64,000 bases of DNA from Hyphomonadaceae bacterium (GCA_009773395.1 WRPI01000005.1:1-64000), one strand, 5' to 3'; counted from the stretch's first letter, positions 1-8,975 are shown. The notes: a model not told the origin generated them from the letters alone. Made by a program: numbers and translations.

Positions 1-1
1 T

Positions 2-253
2 GCACTTACTAATGCAGCAACGGCGCAGACCACTGCCAATACTGCGCTTAATAATGCAGCCACAGCGCAAACAACGGCAAATACCGCAATCACCAATGCG
101 GCAAGCGCGCAGTCAACTGCCAATGCGGCGGGTGCAGCAGCAGCAGCAGCACAGACTACTGCCAATACCGGTGTTGCCAATGCCGCAGCAGCGCAAACCA
201 CCGCCAATGCCGCAAATGCAGCGGCAGCAGCGGCGCAAACTACTGCTAATAAT
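2..253 (+). repeat. Coding tandem repeat, 42-bp (14-residue) unit, six copies visible
   Basis: Conserved Gln codons fall at residues 9, 23, 37, 51, 65 and 79 of the open frame, exactly 14 apart, each within AQ(T/S)TAN. The unit equals two heptads, which suits a trimeric coiled-coil stalk. The array runs off the left window edge, so the copy number is unknown and probably variable by slippage. Confidence 0.85.
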
Positions 254-1063
254 GCGGCCACAAGCGCGGCTGTTGTTATGGGCTTTGCGCAATCCATTGA
301 TGCGCGGGTGACCCAACAAGAAGTTGAGTTGCAATATTTGCAAGTTAACTCAACGCCGAGTGGCAATAATGCGCCAGCGTCCGATGGCAACGCGCGCCCT
401 GATGCAGCACCGCCAGTTGCGGCAAGTGCCACGGGTTCTGATGCAATTGCCATTGGTTCAGCTTCGGTTGCGGCTGGTGCAAATTCGGTGGCAATTGGGG
501 TTGGCGCGAATGCATCGCAAGCCAACACCACTGCCTTGGGTGTTGGCGCGACCACAACAAGGGCAGGCCAAGTCAAGCTAGGCGGTGCTGGCAGTTCAGT
601 AAGCGTCGGTGATATCGTCCAAAGCACAGCCGCCCAAAGTGGCACCACCGAAGTCATGACCGTCGATGCCAGCGGCACAATCGGCCGCGACACCACAATC
701 CGTCCAATGCTCACCATGCACAACACACAGATAAGCGCTATGCAGGCGCTTTCGGCAACCCATACAATGCAAATAGCAGAATTGCAAAGCGGCCAAAACC
801 GACTTACTGATATGGTTGCCCGCAATAATTCGGAGGCTCGGGGCGGGATTGCCGCGGCCGTGGCCCTCACTCCCGCCTCAATGCCATCGGTGGCTGGACG
901 GACTGCCTATACGGTGAATTTCGGTGTGTTCCACGATGAAACCGCGATTGGAGCTTCATTTGCACATCGGTTTGACACCGAAAAACCAATGGCATTGACA
1001 GCAGGGTTTTCATCAAGCGGCAATGAAAGCGTCGGGCGGATTGGCATTGCTGGCGAATTTTGA
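2..1063 (+). CDS. Trimeric autotransporter adhesin, C-terminal part (5' end outside window)
   Basis: The reading frame is open from the window edge, so only the last 353 residues are visible. Visible residues 1-84 form an Ala/Thr/Asn/Gln-rich stalk in which AQTTAN-like hexapeptides recur every 14 residues. Residues about 135-200 hold YadA-head-like repeats (AIAIG, SVAIG), then a short coiled-coil neck. The last about 88 residues are a YadA-type membrane anchor ending in GIAGEF, a C-terminal Phe typical of outer-membrane beta-barrel proteins. Members of the family (type Vc secretion) trimerise, form a barrel from the three anchors and display a fibrous adhesin. The anchor is almost identical in protein sequence to that of the complete adhesin 4 kb downstream, so the two are paralogues. 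The first internal ATG, at 278, is not the start, because the repeat continues upstream in frame. Ligand unknown. Confidence 0.9.
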   Translation, partial: ALTNAATAQTTANTALNNAATAQTTANTAITNAASAQSTANAAGAAAAAAQTTANTGVANAAAAQTTANAANAAAAAAQTTANNAATSAAVVMGFAQSIDARVTQQEVELQYLQVNSTPSGNNAPASDGNARPDAAPPVAASATGSDAIAIGSASVAAGANSVAIGVGANASQANTTALGVGATTTRAGQVKLGGAGSSVSVGDIVQSTAAQSGTTEVMTVDASGTIGRDTTIRPMLTMHNTQISAMQALSATHTMQIAELQSGQNRLTDMVARNNSEARGGIAAAVALTPASMPSVAGRTAYTVNFGVFHDETAIGASFAHRFDTEKPMALTAGFSSSGNESVGRIGIAGEF

Positions 1064-1115
1064 TGAAGGGGTCGCTAAATCTAATGTAGTTTACTCAAAA
1101 TGCAAAGGCGACAGT

Positions 1116-3014
1116 TCAATATAAATCAAATGGTAGCCATAGGGAAACTTTGGTGCCGAGGTGGTTGCTGGCGACATCCAATGCTCCTCCGATGGCTGCG
1201 GCACGAGTTTTCATATTGGTAATGCCGCGACCGTTTGCCCTTGCTGGCTCTGCCAAGCCTGACCCGTCGTCTTGAATTATCACCAAAACCCCTAAGCGAC
1301 CATCTTGGAGGGCTGCGGCGCAACTAACGAAAATGGTTTTGGCATTGGCATGGGAAACAATATTGGCAAATGCTTCTTGCAAAATGCGCAAAATATGAAG
1401 GGAGCTAATAGCGTCAAGCCATTCAATTGGCGGCGCTTCTTCCACTTTCCAAACAAATTTTAGGCCAGCATCGTTCAAGTCTGGTTCGATTCTGTGTCGC
1501 AGATTGGCAAGCAAAGCGACCACATCGCCTTCAATTGGCTCCAAACTATCGACTGCGAGCCGTAAATCGGTAATCGCACGTTGTAAAACTGGAACCACAG
1601 CAGCAGAAGAGGGCTGCATTTTTGTTATCGCCAATGTGGTAATCAAATTTGAACCAATGCCATCATGAATTTCGCGCATTAGCCGGCCGCGTTCATTTTC
1701 AAGCGCGGCAGCGATATCGAGGCTGCGTTTGGCGGCTTCAAGTATGAGTAATTTATCAGTCGCCATTTTCACTTCGCTATCGAGCACTTCATTCATTTTT
1801 TCCAGATTGTTGAACGCGAAAACAACTCGCATGCCTATTACAAAAGAAAAGCTCGAAAATAAAAAAATAGAACCATATGGCTGCATGAATATATTGGTTC
1901 CGCGCCAATATAGGGTCAAAAAGCCATAATCGTGAAACGAAAACCCAACCGATATCACCATGGCCATAGTAGCAACAAGTTTTTCAAGAGTTGGGCGTTT
2001 GAAGCATTCGATGATGTAATAAATAATCGCAGCTATTGAAATCACAAAAATCGACATGTAAAATTTGTAATTGTCTCCGAGAAAATACATCCAAATAAAG
2101 TGCCCTATGGCGATTACCGAAGTTAAGCACGAAACCGCTAGAATAAACGCTTTGAAGCGCGGGAGTTTCATAAAATAGCCAGTAAACCCCAAAGTTGCGA
2201 CTAAGAAAGCGTAGTTTAATAGGCTGGCGAGGTTTTCAAAAAACCATGGGTCAAACGGCGGTGCACGCACGAACAAATGCCAATTAAGCGCACTCCAGAC
2301 GAAGCCACAAAACGCCAGCCATAAGAATTCGAAATCCTTGCGCCGTGCAGTCCAAAACAAAAGGAAAGCGCATGACAAATAAAACATTATGTTGGTTATT
2401 ATTCGAGGTCCGATATTATCAACCAAATGTCGGAATTCGTATATTTTGCGCATAGTCTCAAATGGCCCAACGCTTACCAATCCGCCATTCCAACCAAGAC
2501 TATATGTGGTTTCAATTCGCATCGCGATTTCATTGGTTTTGGCTAGCAATGTTTGGCGCGGCAATTGCACAAATATCGGGCTGTTCCAAGTGTTTTTTTG
2601 ATCGTTTATGGTCGCATTATGCGCGAAAATATCCACCCCATTCAAATAAATATTCAGGCCCCGACGTGAAACATCCATCATAAAAGCAAGCTGGTCTGAG
2701 TCTAGTTTGCTCCTATCAAAGCGGTATCTTAACCAAACGGTTGCGGGTTTTTCCTTAAATGGCCTTATGTCATTGAGATTTCGAAGGGCGTTAACACTAG
2801 TAGCTTGCCACCCTTCTTGCGGAATTGTGAGCGATTGGGAATAGGCAATTTCCAATTGGTGAGTTTCAATTACTTTTTCATTATAGCGAATTGCAATATG
2901 TTGTGGGTCAGTTATTTCTTGGGAAATTGCTGTGCCGCTCCACAATGGAATCGTGAATAACAAGCCCAAAACAGCCGCCCGAAAAATCGCAAAATTTGTT
3001 TTAATGAAAGTCAA
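1116..3014 (-). CDS. Sensor histidine kinase, 7TM (7TMR-DISM-like) with HisKA_3-type core
   Basis: Probably the membrane sensor of a two-component pair with the regulator just upstream. After a signal-peptide-like N terminus come an extracytoplasmic beta-sandwich region (about residues 55-200 of the long frame), about seven hydrophobic segments (about 230-430), a short coiled coil and a NarX/DesK-like core. Its H-box REIHDGIGSN carries the phosphoacceptor His, and the ATP-binding G-box reads DDGSG. The only ATG is at 3092, but that would overlap the regulator gene by 92 bp. A TTG at 3014 gives a 14-bp overlap and a better signal peptide (MTFIKTNF, then a hydrophobic run), so it is preferred here. 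The stimulus is unknown. The position between two adhesin genes suggests control of surface adhesion, which is inference. Confidence 0.82.
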   Translation of the reverse strand: MTFIKTNFAIFRAAVLGLLFTIPLWSGTAISQEITDPQHIAIRYNEKVIETHQLEIAYSQSLTIPQEGWQATSVNALRNLNDIRPFKEKPATVWLRYRFDRSKLDSDQLAFMMDVSRRGLNIYLNGVDIFAHNATINDQKNTWNSPIFVQLPRQTLLAKTNEIAMRIETTYSLGWNGGLVSVGPFETMRKIYEFRHLVDNIGPRIITNIMFYLSCAFLLFWTARRKDFEFLWLAFCGFVWSALNWHLFVRAPPFDPWFFENLASLLNYAFLVATLGFTGYFMKLPRFKAFILAVSCLTSVIAIGHFIWMYFLGDNYKFYMSIFVISIAAIIYYIIECFKRPTLEKLVATMAMVISVGFSFHDYGFLTLYWRGTNIFMQPYGSIFLFSSFSFVIGMRVVFAFNNLEKMNEVLDSEVKMATDKLLILEAAKRSLDIAAALENERGRLMREIHDGIGSNLITTLAITKMQPSSAAVVPVLQRAITDLRLAVDSLEPIEGDVVALLANLRHRIEPDLNDAGLKFVWKVEEAPPIEWLDAISSLHILRILQEAFANIVSHANAKTIFVSCAAALQDGRLGVLVIIQDDGSGLAEPARANGRGITNMKTRAAAIGGALDVASNHLGTKVSLWLPFDLY

Positions 3015-3666
3015 TGATACCGCGACTTGAAGCTTCGAAAACAGCCTCAGATCGCGAATTAACTTCCAATTTTCGGTAAATGCGTTTGACATAAGTTCCT
3101 ATAGTGTGTTCGGAAATGTTAAGGAAACCCGCGATTTCGTAATATGTAAAGCCGCGCGCCAAAAGATTCAGCACATCAGTTTCTCTTGGCGATAATGGCT
3201 CCGCCAAAGGGTCATTGATGGGCGAATTACTTGGCCTTAATTGCTTTAATAATTGCCTAGCTATCAATGGGCTTATGCTCGAGCCACCAGCGTGAGTTTC
3301 CCTTATCGATTCGGCGCAGCTTTCGATTCGTTCGTCCTTCAATAAATATCCTCTCGCGCCAGCTTTTATTGATGCCAGGACTTTGCTTTGCTCGGCAAAG
3401 ATCGTGATTACGATTATATCGACATCGGGAAACAGTTCAGCTGCCTGTTTTATCAAATCGAGGCCATTGCCATCTGGCAAACCGAGATCGCATAATAATA
3501 CATCATAGCCGCCCATTTTGATAAGCGCTGCGCCATCTTTGGCCGTTGATGCGGTTCCGATGACCATTATGTCATTGGTTGCCGAAATTGCCGCATGAAG
3601 CCGTTCAAGCGTTTTCGTGTCGTCCTCTATGATTATCGTATTTATCACGATTTTGGCGGGTCCCAA
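3001..3666 (-). CDS. NarL/FixJ-family response regulator with LuxR-type HTH
   Basis: A 221-residue regulator. The receiver domain shows the acidic pair D15/D16, phosphoacceptor D60 in LLCDLGLPDG, T88 and K110. A LuxR-type helix-turn-helix follows (about 153-215; LSPRETDVLNLLARGF, then SEHTIGTYVKRIYRKL). It partners the histidine kinase whose start it overlaps, so the two are almost certainly co-transcribed and translationally coupled. The gene diverges from the complete trimeric adhesin starting at 3814. The 147-bp gap between them would hold both promoters, which makes that adhesin the obvious candidate target. The first codons (MGPAK) may be superfluous, since the receiver could begin at the later VINTIIIEDD. 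Confidence 0.9.
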   Translation of the reverse strand: MGPAKIVINTIIIEDDTKTLERLHAAISATNDIMVIGTASTAKDGAALIKMGGYDVLLCDLGLPDGNGLDLIKQAAELFPDVDIIVITIFAEQSKVLASIKAGARGYLLKDERIESCAESIRETHAGGSSISPLIARQLLKQLRPSNSPINDPLAEPLSPRETDVLNLLARGFTYYEIAGFLNISEHTIGTYVKRIYRKLEVNSRSEAVFEASSRGIIDFH

Positions 3667-3813
3667 TAATTAATTTGCGCCATTACTAACATTATTCTCT
3701 TCTGCCTCTGTCCCGAATTCATGGGATACCGAGCTTTGTTTTGCAATGTCATAGAGCCAAAATTCCCAACTATTTTGGTTGGGCAATGTTTTTAACCATA
3801 ATGAGGCGCTTAA

Positions 3814-5364
3814 ATGTCAAATTCTTCCATAAAAAATACCCATCAATTTCTTCTATCTACAAGTGCAATGATTATTGCAATGGTGGCGCTTAATACTGGC
3901 AGCGCCAAAGCTGCGCCGATTACCTGCGATGATGCGGGAAGTGCGAACAATGTTGTTTGTGGAACAGGGGCAACAACTGGCGCCTCGACTGGTGCCACCG
4001 CAATTGGCGGTAGTGCCAATGCGTCCGGCCCAAATGCAACAGCAGTTGGGCATAATAGTCGCGCAACAGGCCAAATTAGCACAGCAACTGGCATCTCAAG
4101 CCTCGCTTCTGGCAGCGAAAGCACAGCAATTGGCGGGCAAAGTGCTGCTACAAACACCCAGGCTACTGCGATTGGCAACCGAAGTACGGCCTCGGGTGCC
4201 TTTGCGACGGCAGTCGGGGTAGCAAGCACTGCTTCAGGGGTATCAAGCATAGCTATAGGCGCAGGTAGCCTTGCTTCGGGTTCAGACAGCGTTGCCATTG
4301 GCCTTGTAAGTCTAGCAGACGGTGAATTTGCAACTGCAGTCGGTAGAGGTAGCGGTGCGCATGCCCAAAACAGTTCGGCTTTTGGGTATAACGCAAATGC
4401 CAACCATGATTCATCGGTCGCAATTGGCCAAGGCTCATCAACTGATCGCACATTAAGCGTAGCATTCGGTAATGCAGGGGTTTTGCGGCAATTAACATTT
4501 ATTGCAGATGCCACGCAAAATACTGACGCAGTTAATTTGCGCCAAATGAATGCCGCTATTACGGCTGCGGGTGGATTTGGCGGTGTGAATTACCAACCAC
4601 AAATCGATGCCGCAAATTTACGCATCGATAATTTGGTGACTGGCGTCAACACATTAAACGCCAATTATGTGCTTCTGCAAAATAGCTTGAATACCCAACA
4701 AACTGCAATAACTGCGGTTCAAACCGTAAACACAAATCAACAAGTGCAAATTGATGCGCTGGTTGCTGGTGGTGGTGGCGGAGGTGGCAGCGCCGCTGAC
4801 ATAACTGCGTTGCAAGCATCTGATACCGCGCAAAATGCGACTATTGCCACCCACACAACGCAAATTTCGGCTTTGCAAACTTCAGATGCTGCGCAAAACG
4901 CAACGCTAAACACGCATACGACGCAAATCTCAACTTTGAATACCCAGGTTGCTAGCCAAGGTGTAACAATTGCAACGCATACGACCCAAATTAGCAATTT
5001 GAACACATTGACAACTACTCACACCACGCAAATAAGTGCGATACAGGCGCTTTATGCGACCCACACATCGCAAATAGCTGATTTGCAAACTGGGCAAAAC
5101 CGACTTGGTGATATGGTTGCCCGTAACAATATTGAAGCACGCGGCGGGATTGCAGCTGCGGTGGCACTTACCCCTGCATCAATGCCATCAGCGGCGGGCC
5201 GCACATCTTACACTGTCAATTTTGGAGTGTTCCATGACGAAACCGCAATTGGTGCGTCATTCGCGCATCGGTTTGACACCGAAAAACCAATGGCTTTAAC
5301 AGCAGGGTTTTCATCAAGTGGCAATGAAACGGTTGGGCGGATTGGCATTGCTGGTGAGTTCTGA
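3814..5364 (+). CDS. Trimeric autotransporter adhesin (YadA-like), complete
   Basis: A 516-residue secreted adhesin. The N terminus is a signal peptide with hydrophobic core IIAMVAL, ending near GSAKA. Residues about 50-220 are left-handed beta-roll head repeats of about 14 residues (ATAIGG, STAIGG, SVAIGL, SVAIGQ). A neck (DAVNLRQMN, about 243-251) leads into the stalk. A seven-glycine linker lies near residue 315, followed by five THTTQIS-like stalk repeats (about 345-425). The last about 88 residues are the YadA anchor. Trimers of such proteins bind matrix, surfaces or other cells. The nearest upstream gene is the divergent response regulator. The anchor differs from that of the partial adhesin at 2-1063 at only about five positions. 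The large antisense frame inside it is a composition artefact. Confidence 0.93.
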   Translation: MSNSSIKNTHQFLLSTSAMIIAMVALNTGSAKAAPITCDDAGSANNVVCGTGATTGASTGATAIGGSANASGPNATAVGHNSRATGQISTATGISSLASGSESTAIGGQSAATNTQATAIGNRSTASGAFATAVGVASTASGVSSIAIGAGSLASGSDSVAIGLVSLADGEFATAVGRGSGAHAQNSSAFGYNANANHDSSVAIGQGSSTDRTLSVAFGNAGVLRQLTFIADATQNTDAVNLRQMNAAITAAGGFGGVNYQPQIDAANLRIDNLVTGVNTLNANYVLLQNSLNTQQTAITAVQTVNTNQQVQIDALVAGGGGGGGSAADITALQASDTAQNATIATHTTQISALQTSDAAQNATLNTHTTQISTLNTQVASQGVTIATHTTQISNLNTLTTTHTTQISAIQALYATHTSQIADLQTGQNRLGDMVARNNIEARGGIAAAVALTPASMPSAAGRTSYTVNFGVFHDETAIGASFAHRFDTEKPMALTAGFSSSGNETVGRIGIAGEF

Positions 5365-5484
5365 TTGATATAGCCCGAAGCCGAAATAAAATCAGTAAAG
5401 CGGAAATTAGTTCTTGATTTGTTCTTTAGTGTGTGGTCTAGTTCACCCCATAAGGAGACCTCTGCGAAAGTAACAACGAACAGT

Positions 5485-5573
5485 GTCATCCCCGAATTTT
5501 CGTAGAAAATGTCGGGGATCTCGGTGAAATAAAGACCAGATCCCCGACAAAATCTGCGATTTTTCGGGGATGA
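5485..5573. repeat. REP/BIME-like double-hairpin element, copy 1
   Basis: An 89-bp element with outer arms GTCATCCCCGAA and TTCGGGGATGA and inner arms GTCGGGGATCT and AGATCCCCGAC. It can fold as two adjacent hairpins (ATCCCCGA/TCGGGGAT twice) or one long one. A second copy lies at 19748-19870. It sits between the adhesin stop and the VOC gene and may also end transcription. Confidence 0.85.
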
Positions 5574-5586
5574 AGGGAGCAAATAA

Positions 5587-5976
5587 ATGATTAATTACGC
5601 AATGTTTGGCGCAAATAATGTTGGCGCTTCGGGGGCATTTTTCGAGGCAGTTTTGGCACCACTTGGCTATAAGAAATGCCATGATGGGGATTCAATTGGT
5701 TTTGCTGTGGAGGGCGACTTTGCTAATCCGGGAACAGTTTGGGTTGGGCCAGCTTTTAACCGTGAGGCCGCCACACCCTCTAATGGCACCATGATTGGGT
5801 TTAGTGCGCCTTCGCGCCAGTCCGTGCGTGATATGCATGCTGCGGCATTGGCAAATGGTGGGAGTTGCGCTGGTCCGCCGGGTTTGCGTGAAAATTATGG
5901 GCCCAACATGTATCTTGCATATGTGCGTGACCCTGTTGGCAACAAGTTTTCTGCTATATGCATGGCTGCGGAGTGA
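5587..5976 (+). CDS. VOC (glyoxalase/bleomycin-resistance fold) family protein
   Basis: A 129-residue single-module protein. It starts with a beta strand and helix (MINYAMFGANN, then GASGAFFEAVLAPLGY) and ends with the strand-turn YVRDPVGNKFSAI, the usual end of a lyase-like VOC module, where DPxGN often precedes the metal-ligand strand. Many relatives are uncharacterised glyoxalase-like proteins of this length; the substrate cannot be named. A GGGAG ribosome site lies just before the ATG, at the 3' edge of the repeat element. A strong hairpin begins at the stop codon, so the gene appears to be a single transcription unit. Confidence 0.8.
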   Translation: MINYAMFGANNVGASGAFFEAVLAPLGYKKCHDGDSIGFAVEGDFANPGTVWVGPAFNREAATPSNGTMIGFSAPSRQSVRDMHAAALANGGSCAGPPGLRENYGPNMYLAYVRDPVGNKFSAICMAAE

Positions 5977-6022
5977 ACTAGCGCGGTGGTTTTTCAAGTG
6001 GAACTTGAAAACCGCGCTAGTT
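5976..6022 (+). terminator. Long hairpin, probable terminator of the VOC gene
   Basis: AACTAGCGCGG at the left pairs with CCGCGCTAGTT at the right, and the inner arms TTTTCAAGT/ACTTGAAAA extend the stem with a small bulge. A T-rich stretch (TTATTTGTTT) follows. A second inverted repeat, GCGCAA..ATCCCCTC / GAGGGGATTGCGC, lies at 6035-6078 before the esterase gene. Confidence 0.7.
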
Positions 6023-6127
6023 ATTTGTTTGGTCGCGCAATTTATCCCCTCAAGCGATTCCACTCGAGGGGATTGCGCTCTATTGATTGGTGGGCGTTGT
6101 TTGAAAAATTTGGTTCGGCGATTCGGC

Positions 6128-7204
6128 ATGTTTTTGGCGGTTCTCACATTGTTTGGCGGCAGTTTTGCCTCCGCTCAGACGATTGCTAATAATCAAAATG
6201 ATCTGGCAAACATGCAGCGCTTGCCCCAAAATATTGGCGGAAATGTTCGCCAAAGCCCAGAATATGTTGAATATCAATGGCCAGCGATTTATTTTGAAGC
6301 GCGTTTTAATGGGCCCAAAGTTATTTTCAAAATAGACGACAGCTATAATCGTTTTCGGGTGCTTATAGACGGGCACGAAATCGGCATAATTGATAGGCCC
6401 ATTGCTTCGCAATTTGAAGTGACTGGGCTTGACGCAAGTGAACATGCGATAAGGATAGATAAGCTCACAGAATCTATAAGCAGTTCTGGTCGTTTTTATG
6501 GTTTTTTTGTTGAAAATCAAAGCCAGTCGCTTCATGCGCAAACAAGGGAACGGCAAATCGAGTTTATTGGTGATTCGGATTTGGTGGGTTATGGCGTCCT
6601 TTCCAAAACTCGCGATTGTGATGGAACAGAGTTGCGAAATATGACCGATTCAACTCGCGCCTATCCGTCAATAATCGCGCGCCACTTCGACGCCGATTTT
6701 CAGTTGTACGCATATTCGGGCATCGGGATGGTGCGAAATTATGGCAATAATTTGCCCGGCCAGCCATTAACACATTTTTATGGGCGGACTGTTTTTGGAA
6801 ACCTTCTAACGACGCGGCGCGAAGATTTTCGGCCCGACATAATTTATATTGCACTGGGTTCTAATGATTTTTCAACAGAGATAAAATCGGGCGAGCCTTG
6901 GCAAAATAGCGAAGAATTAAGCCGTGATTTTGTTCAAAAATATATTATCTTCCTCCGCGATTTGCGTGCAAGAAACCCCAATTCGACAATATTTTTCGGA
7001 AATTATGTGAACGCCGATTCTAAACTTGCAGCAGCATATTCTCAAATTATTGCACAAATTGCGTCAACGGATTCCAGATTTCATGTCATCTTGCTACCAG
7101 CTGCTGAAGCCACGGCGTGTCATTGGCATCCTAGTATTTACGACCATTTATCAATGGCGCAAATCGTCATAAGCAGGATTAACGAATTAAAGCCAAATTG
7201 GTGA
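6128..7204 (+). CDS. Secreted SGNH-fold esterase, carbohydrate esterase family 2-like
   Basis: A 358-residue exported hydrolase from this ATG. A signal peptide (MFLAVLTLFGGSFASAQ) is followed by a beta-sandwich domain (about 35-135) resembling the CE2 N-terminal domain. The SGNH domain opens with EFIGDSDLVGYG, whose Ser is the predicted nucleophile, and ends with HWHPS..DH, carrying the predicted catalytic His. CE2 enzymes typically remove acetyl groups from xylan or other glycans; that substrate is inferred from the family. The ATG at 6128 leaves no positive charge before the hydrophobic core. A TTG at 6110 would add MVRRFG and may be the true start. The frame is open further upstream, but that part overlaps the VOC gene and is not used. 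Confidence 0.82.
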   Translation: MFLAVLTLFGGSFASAQTIANNQNDLANMQRLPQNIGGNVRQSPEYVEYQWPAIYFEARFNGPKVIFKIDDSYNRFRVLIDGHEIGIIDRPIASQFEVTGLDASEHAIRIDKLTESISSSGRFYGFFVENQSQSLHAQTRERQIEFIGDSDLVGYGVLSKTRDCDGTELRNMTDSTRAYPSIIARHFDADFQLYAYSGIGMVRNYGNNLPGQPLTHFYGRTVFGNLLTTRREDFRPDIIYIALGSNDFSTEIKSGEPWQNSEELSRDFVQKYIIFLRDLRARNPNSTIFFGNYVNADSKLAAAYSQIIAQIASTDSRFHVILLPAAEATACHWHPSIYDHLSMAQIVISRINELKPNW

Positions 7205-7217
7205 AGCGTCATCGTTT

Positions 7218-8906
7218 TTAATGCCCTGCCAAACTCCTGTCCCGCGCCGCCTTAAACTCCGAAGTCGCACGCCATGCAGGCCAATTGCGTGAATTGGCGA
7301 TTTCGCGGCCAATATTATAATAAAGCTGTAAATCCTGCACCATTCCCGAATAATCCCAATCCGATGACCATTCGTCAGAAGGCTGGTGGTAGCGGTTGGT
7401 TACATAATCTTCGCGTTTGGAACGGCCCGTTTCTGCGCCGCCATTCACTGCATCGACCCCCGAGCCTGCGACCAACATTGGCACGCCGCGTTTTACCAAT
7501 GGAAAATGATCGGAACGGAAGAAGTGTCCGTTTTCAGGCTTATCTTCGGAAGTCAAAACTCGGTTTTGCGTATTGGCGTGCCGCGCCAAAATGTCTTCCA
7601 TTTGTGATTGACCAACGCCAGTTACAGATATATTACGTGCGGCGCCAAACACATTAAGCGAATCCATATTGATACCAGCGACAGTCCGCGCCAAGGGATA
7701 AACCGGGTTTGTTGCATAAAACTCTGAGCCCAAAAGCCCGCTCTCTTCGGCAGTAAATGCTATCATCACGACGCTGCGTTCAGGCCGCGGTCCGCGCGAA
7801 AATGCGCGGCTTAGCTCTAATAATGCGGCAATGCCAGTGCCATTGTCTTGTGCGCCGTTGAAAATATTGTCGCCAGTCGCATCGGGGCTGCCAATTCCTA
7901 AATGATCCCAATGCGCGGTATAAATCACATTTTCATTGGGGCGGGTGCGGCCTCGAAGACGCGCGATTACATTATGGCTTCTGATAATTTGGGTTCGCAC
8001 TCCAAAATGGCCATTTAAGCTGACGTTATTAAGCACAATTGGGTGGAAATCGCGGGTGCGTGCTTGTGCTTTTAAGTTCTCTAAATCTGCGCCTGCAGCA
8101 CCAAATATTTCTTGCGCTTGGGCAAAAGATATCCAAGATTCAAGTTTTGGACCAACAGTCGCGAGGTTTTCGCGCACAATATCCAATTTTTCACCGCGAT
8201 TAGAATTTTTGACTGTCGCCCAGCCATAGGCGGCAGGGCCAGTTTCGTGAATAATCATCACGCCCAATGCGCCGCGCCGTGCTGCTTCTTCATATTTATA
8301 TGTCCAGCGGCCATAATAAGTCATGGCTTTGCCACCAAAAATATTAAGCTCGGGCTCATAATAATCCGGATCATTGATAAGCATCACGACGATTTTGCCG
8401 CTCACATCAATATCGCGACCATCTGCGCCTTTGTAATCGTTCCAATTGCGTTCGGGCGCGGTGACGCCATAACCAACAAAAACCAAAGGCACATTTTCGA
8501 TATGAACATCGCTTAATGAGCCACGAGTGGAAATAGTAATGTCTTCGCCTTCGCGCAATTCTTTGGTGCGCGCGCCCAAATTAAGGGACAAATGTGGGTC
8601 AATTATATTAAATTTGCGCAAAGCCACTTCTTGTGTCCAGCCGCCATTGGTGCCACCCGGGGCAAAACCCGCCGCAGTAAACCCGCGCACCAAAAAATCA
8701 ATGGTTTTGATTTCGGCGCGGGTGCCAACACCGCGCCCTTCGAAGGCATCGCTGGAAACTTCCTTTATGTCATCGGATAGACGCTGTGTGCTAATTTGCG
8801 CGGTAGCGGGAGCCGCGATACCACGCGGCCTCGCAATTGTATCGTTTACCGACATTATCAAAGGCAAAACTAAAGCCAAGCTCGCAAATTTCAGGAAATT
8901 TTTCAT
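7218..8906 (-). CDS. Secreted M28-family zinc metallopeptidase with PA domain
   Basis: About 562 residues from the ATG at 8906, which has a GGAGA ribosome site; an in-frame GTG at 8921 would swallow that site. A signal peptide (KFASLALVLPLIMSVNDTIA) leads into the peptidase. A protease-associated insertion (about 140-275) splits the N-terminal part. The di-zinc site is visible: His in YTAHWDHLGIG, bridging Asp in GAQDNGTG, the Glu pair in FTAEESGLLGS, Asp in NMDSLNV and His in RSDHFPLV. Related enzymes are aminopeptidases or carboxypeptidases acting on peptides in the periplasm or outside. It lies downstream of alaS on the same strand with a 69-bp gap. Confidence 0.9.
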   Translation of the reverse strand: MKNFLKFASLALVLPLIMSVNDTIARPRGIAAPATAQISTQRLSDDIKEVSSDAFEGRGVGTRAEIKTIDFLVRGFTAAGFAPGGTNGGWTQEVALRKFNIIDPHLSLNLGARTKELREGEDITISTRGSLSDVHIENVPLVFVGYGVTAPERNWNDYKGADGRDIDVSGKIVVMLINDPDYYEPELNIFGGKAMTYYGRWTYKYEEAARRGALGVMIIHETGPAAYGWATVKNSNRGEKLDIVRENLATVGPKLESWISFAQAQEIFGAAGADLENLKAQARTRDFHPIVLNNVSLNGHFGVRTQIIRSHNVIARLRGRTRPNENVIYTAHWDHLGIGSPDATGDNIFNGAQDNGTGIAALLELSRAFSRGPRPERSVVMIAFTAEESGLLGSEFYATNPVYPLARTVAGINMDSLNVFGAARNISVTGVGQSQMEDILARHANTQNRVLTSEDKPENGHFFRSDHFPLVKRGVPMLVAGSGVDAVNGGAETGRSKREDYVTNRYHQPSDEWSSDWDYSGMVQDLQLYYNIGREIANSRNWPAWRATSEFKAARDRSLAGH

Positions 8907-8975
8907 TTTGTGTCTCCGCACTTAAAATCCGTGCAGTCACAATAAGCAATTGCTCGCCTTATTCAATGAAAAAAC

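Noticed and set aside
3843-4514. Long antisense frame (223 residues) inside the adhesin
   Set aside because: Caused by codon composition of Ala/Ser/Thr/Gly repeats; no ribosome site, no plausible protein.
5795-6127. 5' extension of the CE2-like esterase frame
   Set aside because: Overlaps the VOC gene by 182 bp and has no signal peptide; start at 6128 (or TTG 6110) is better.
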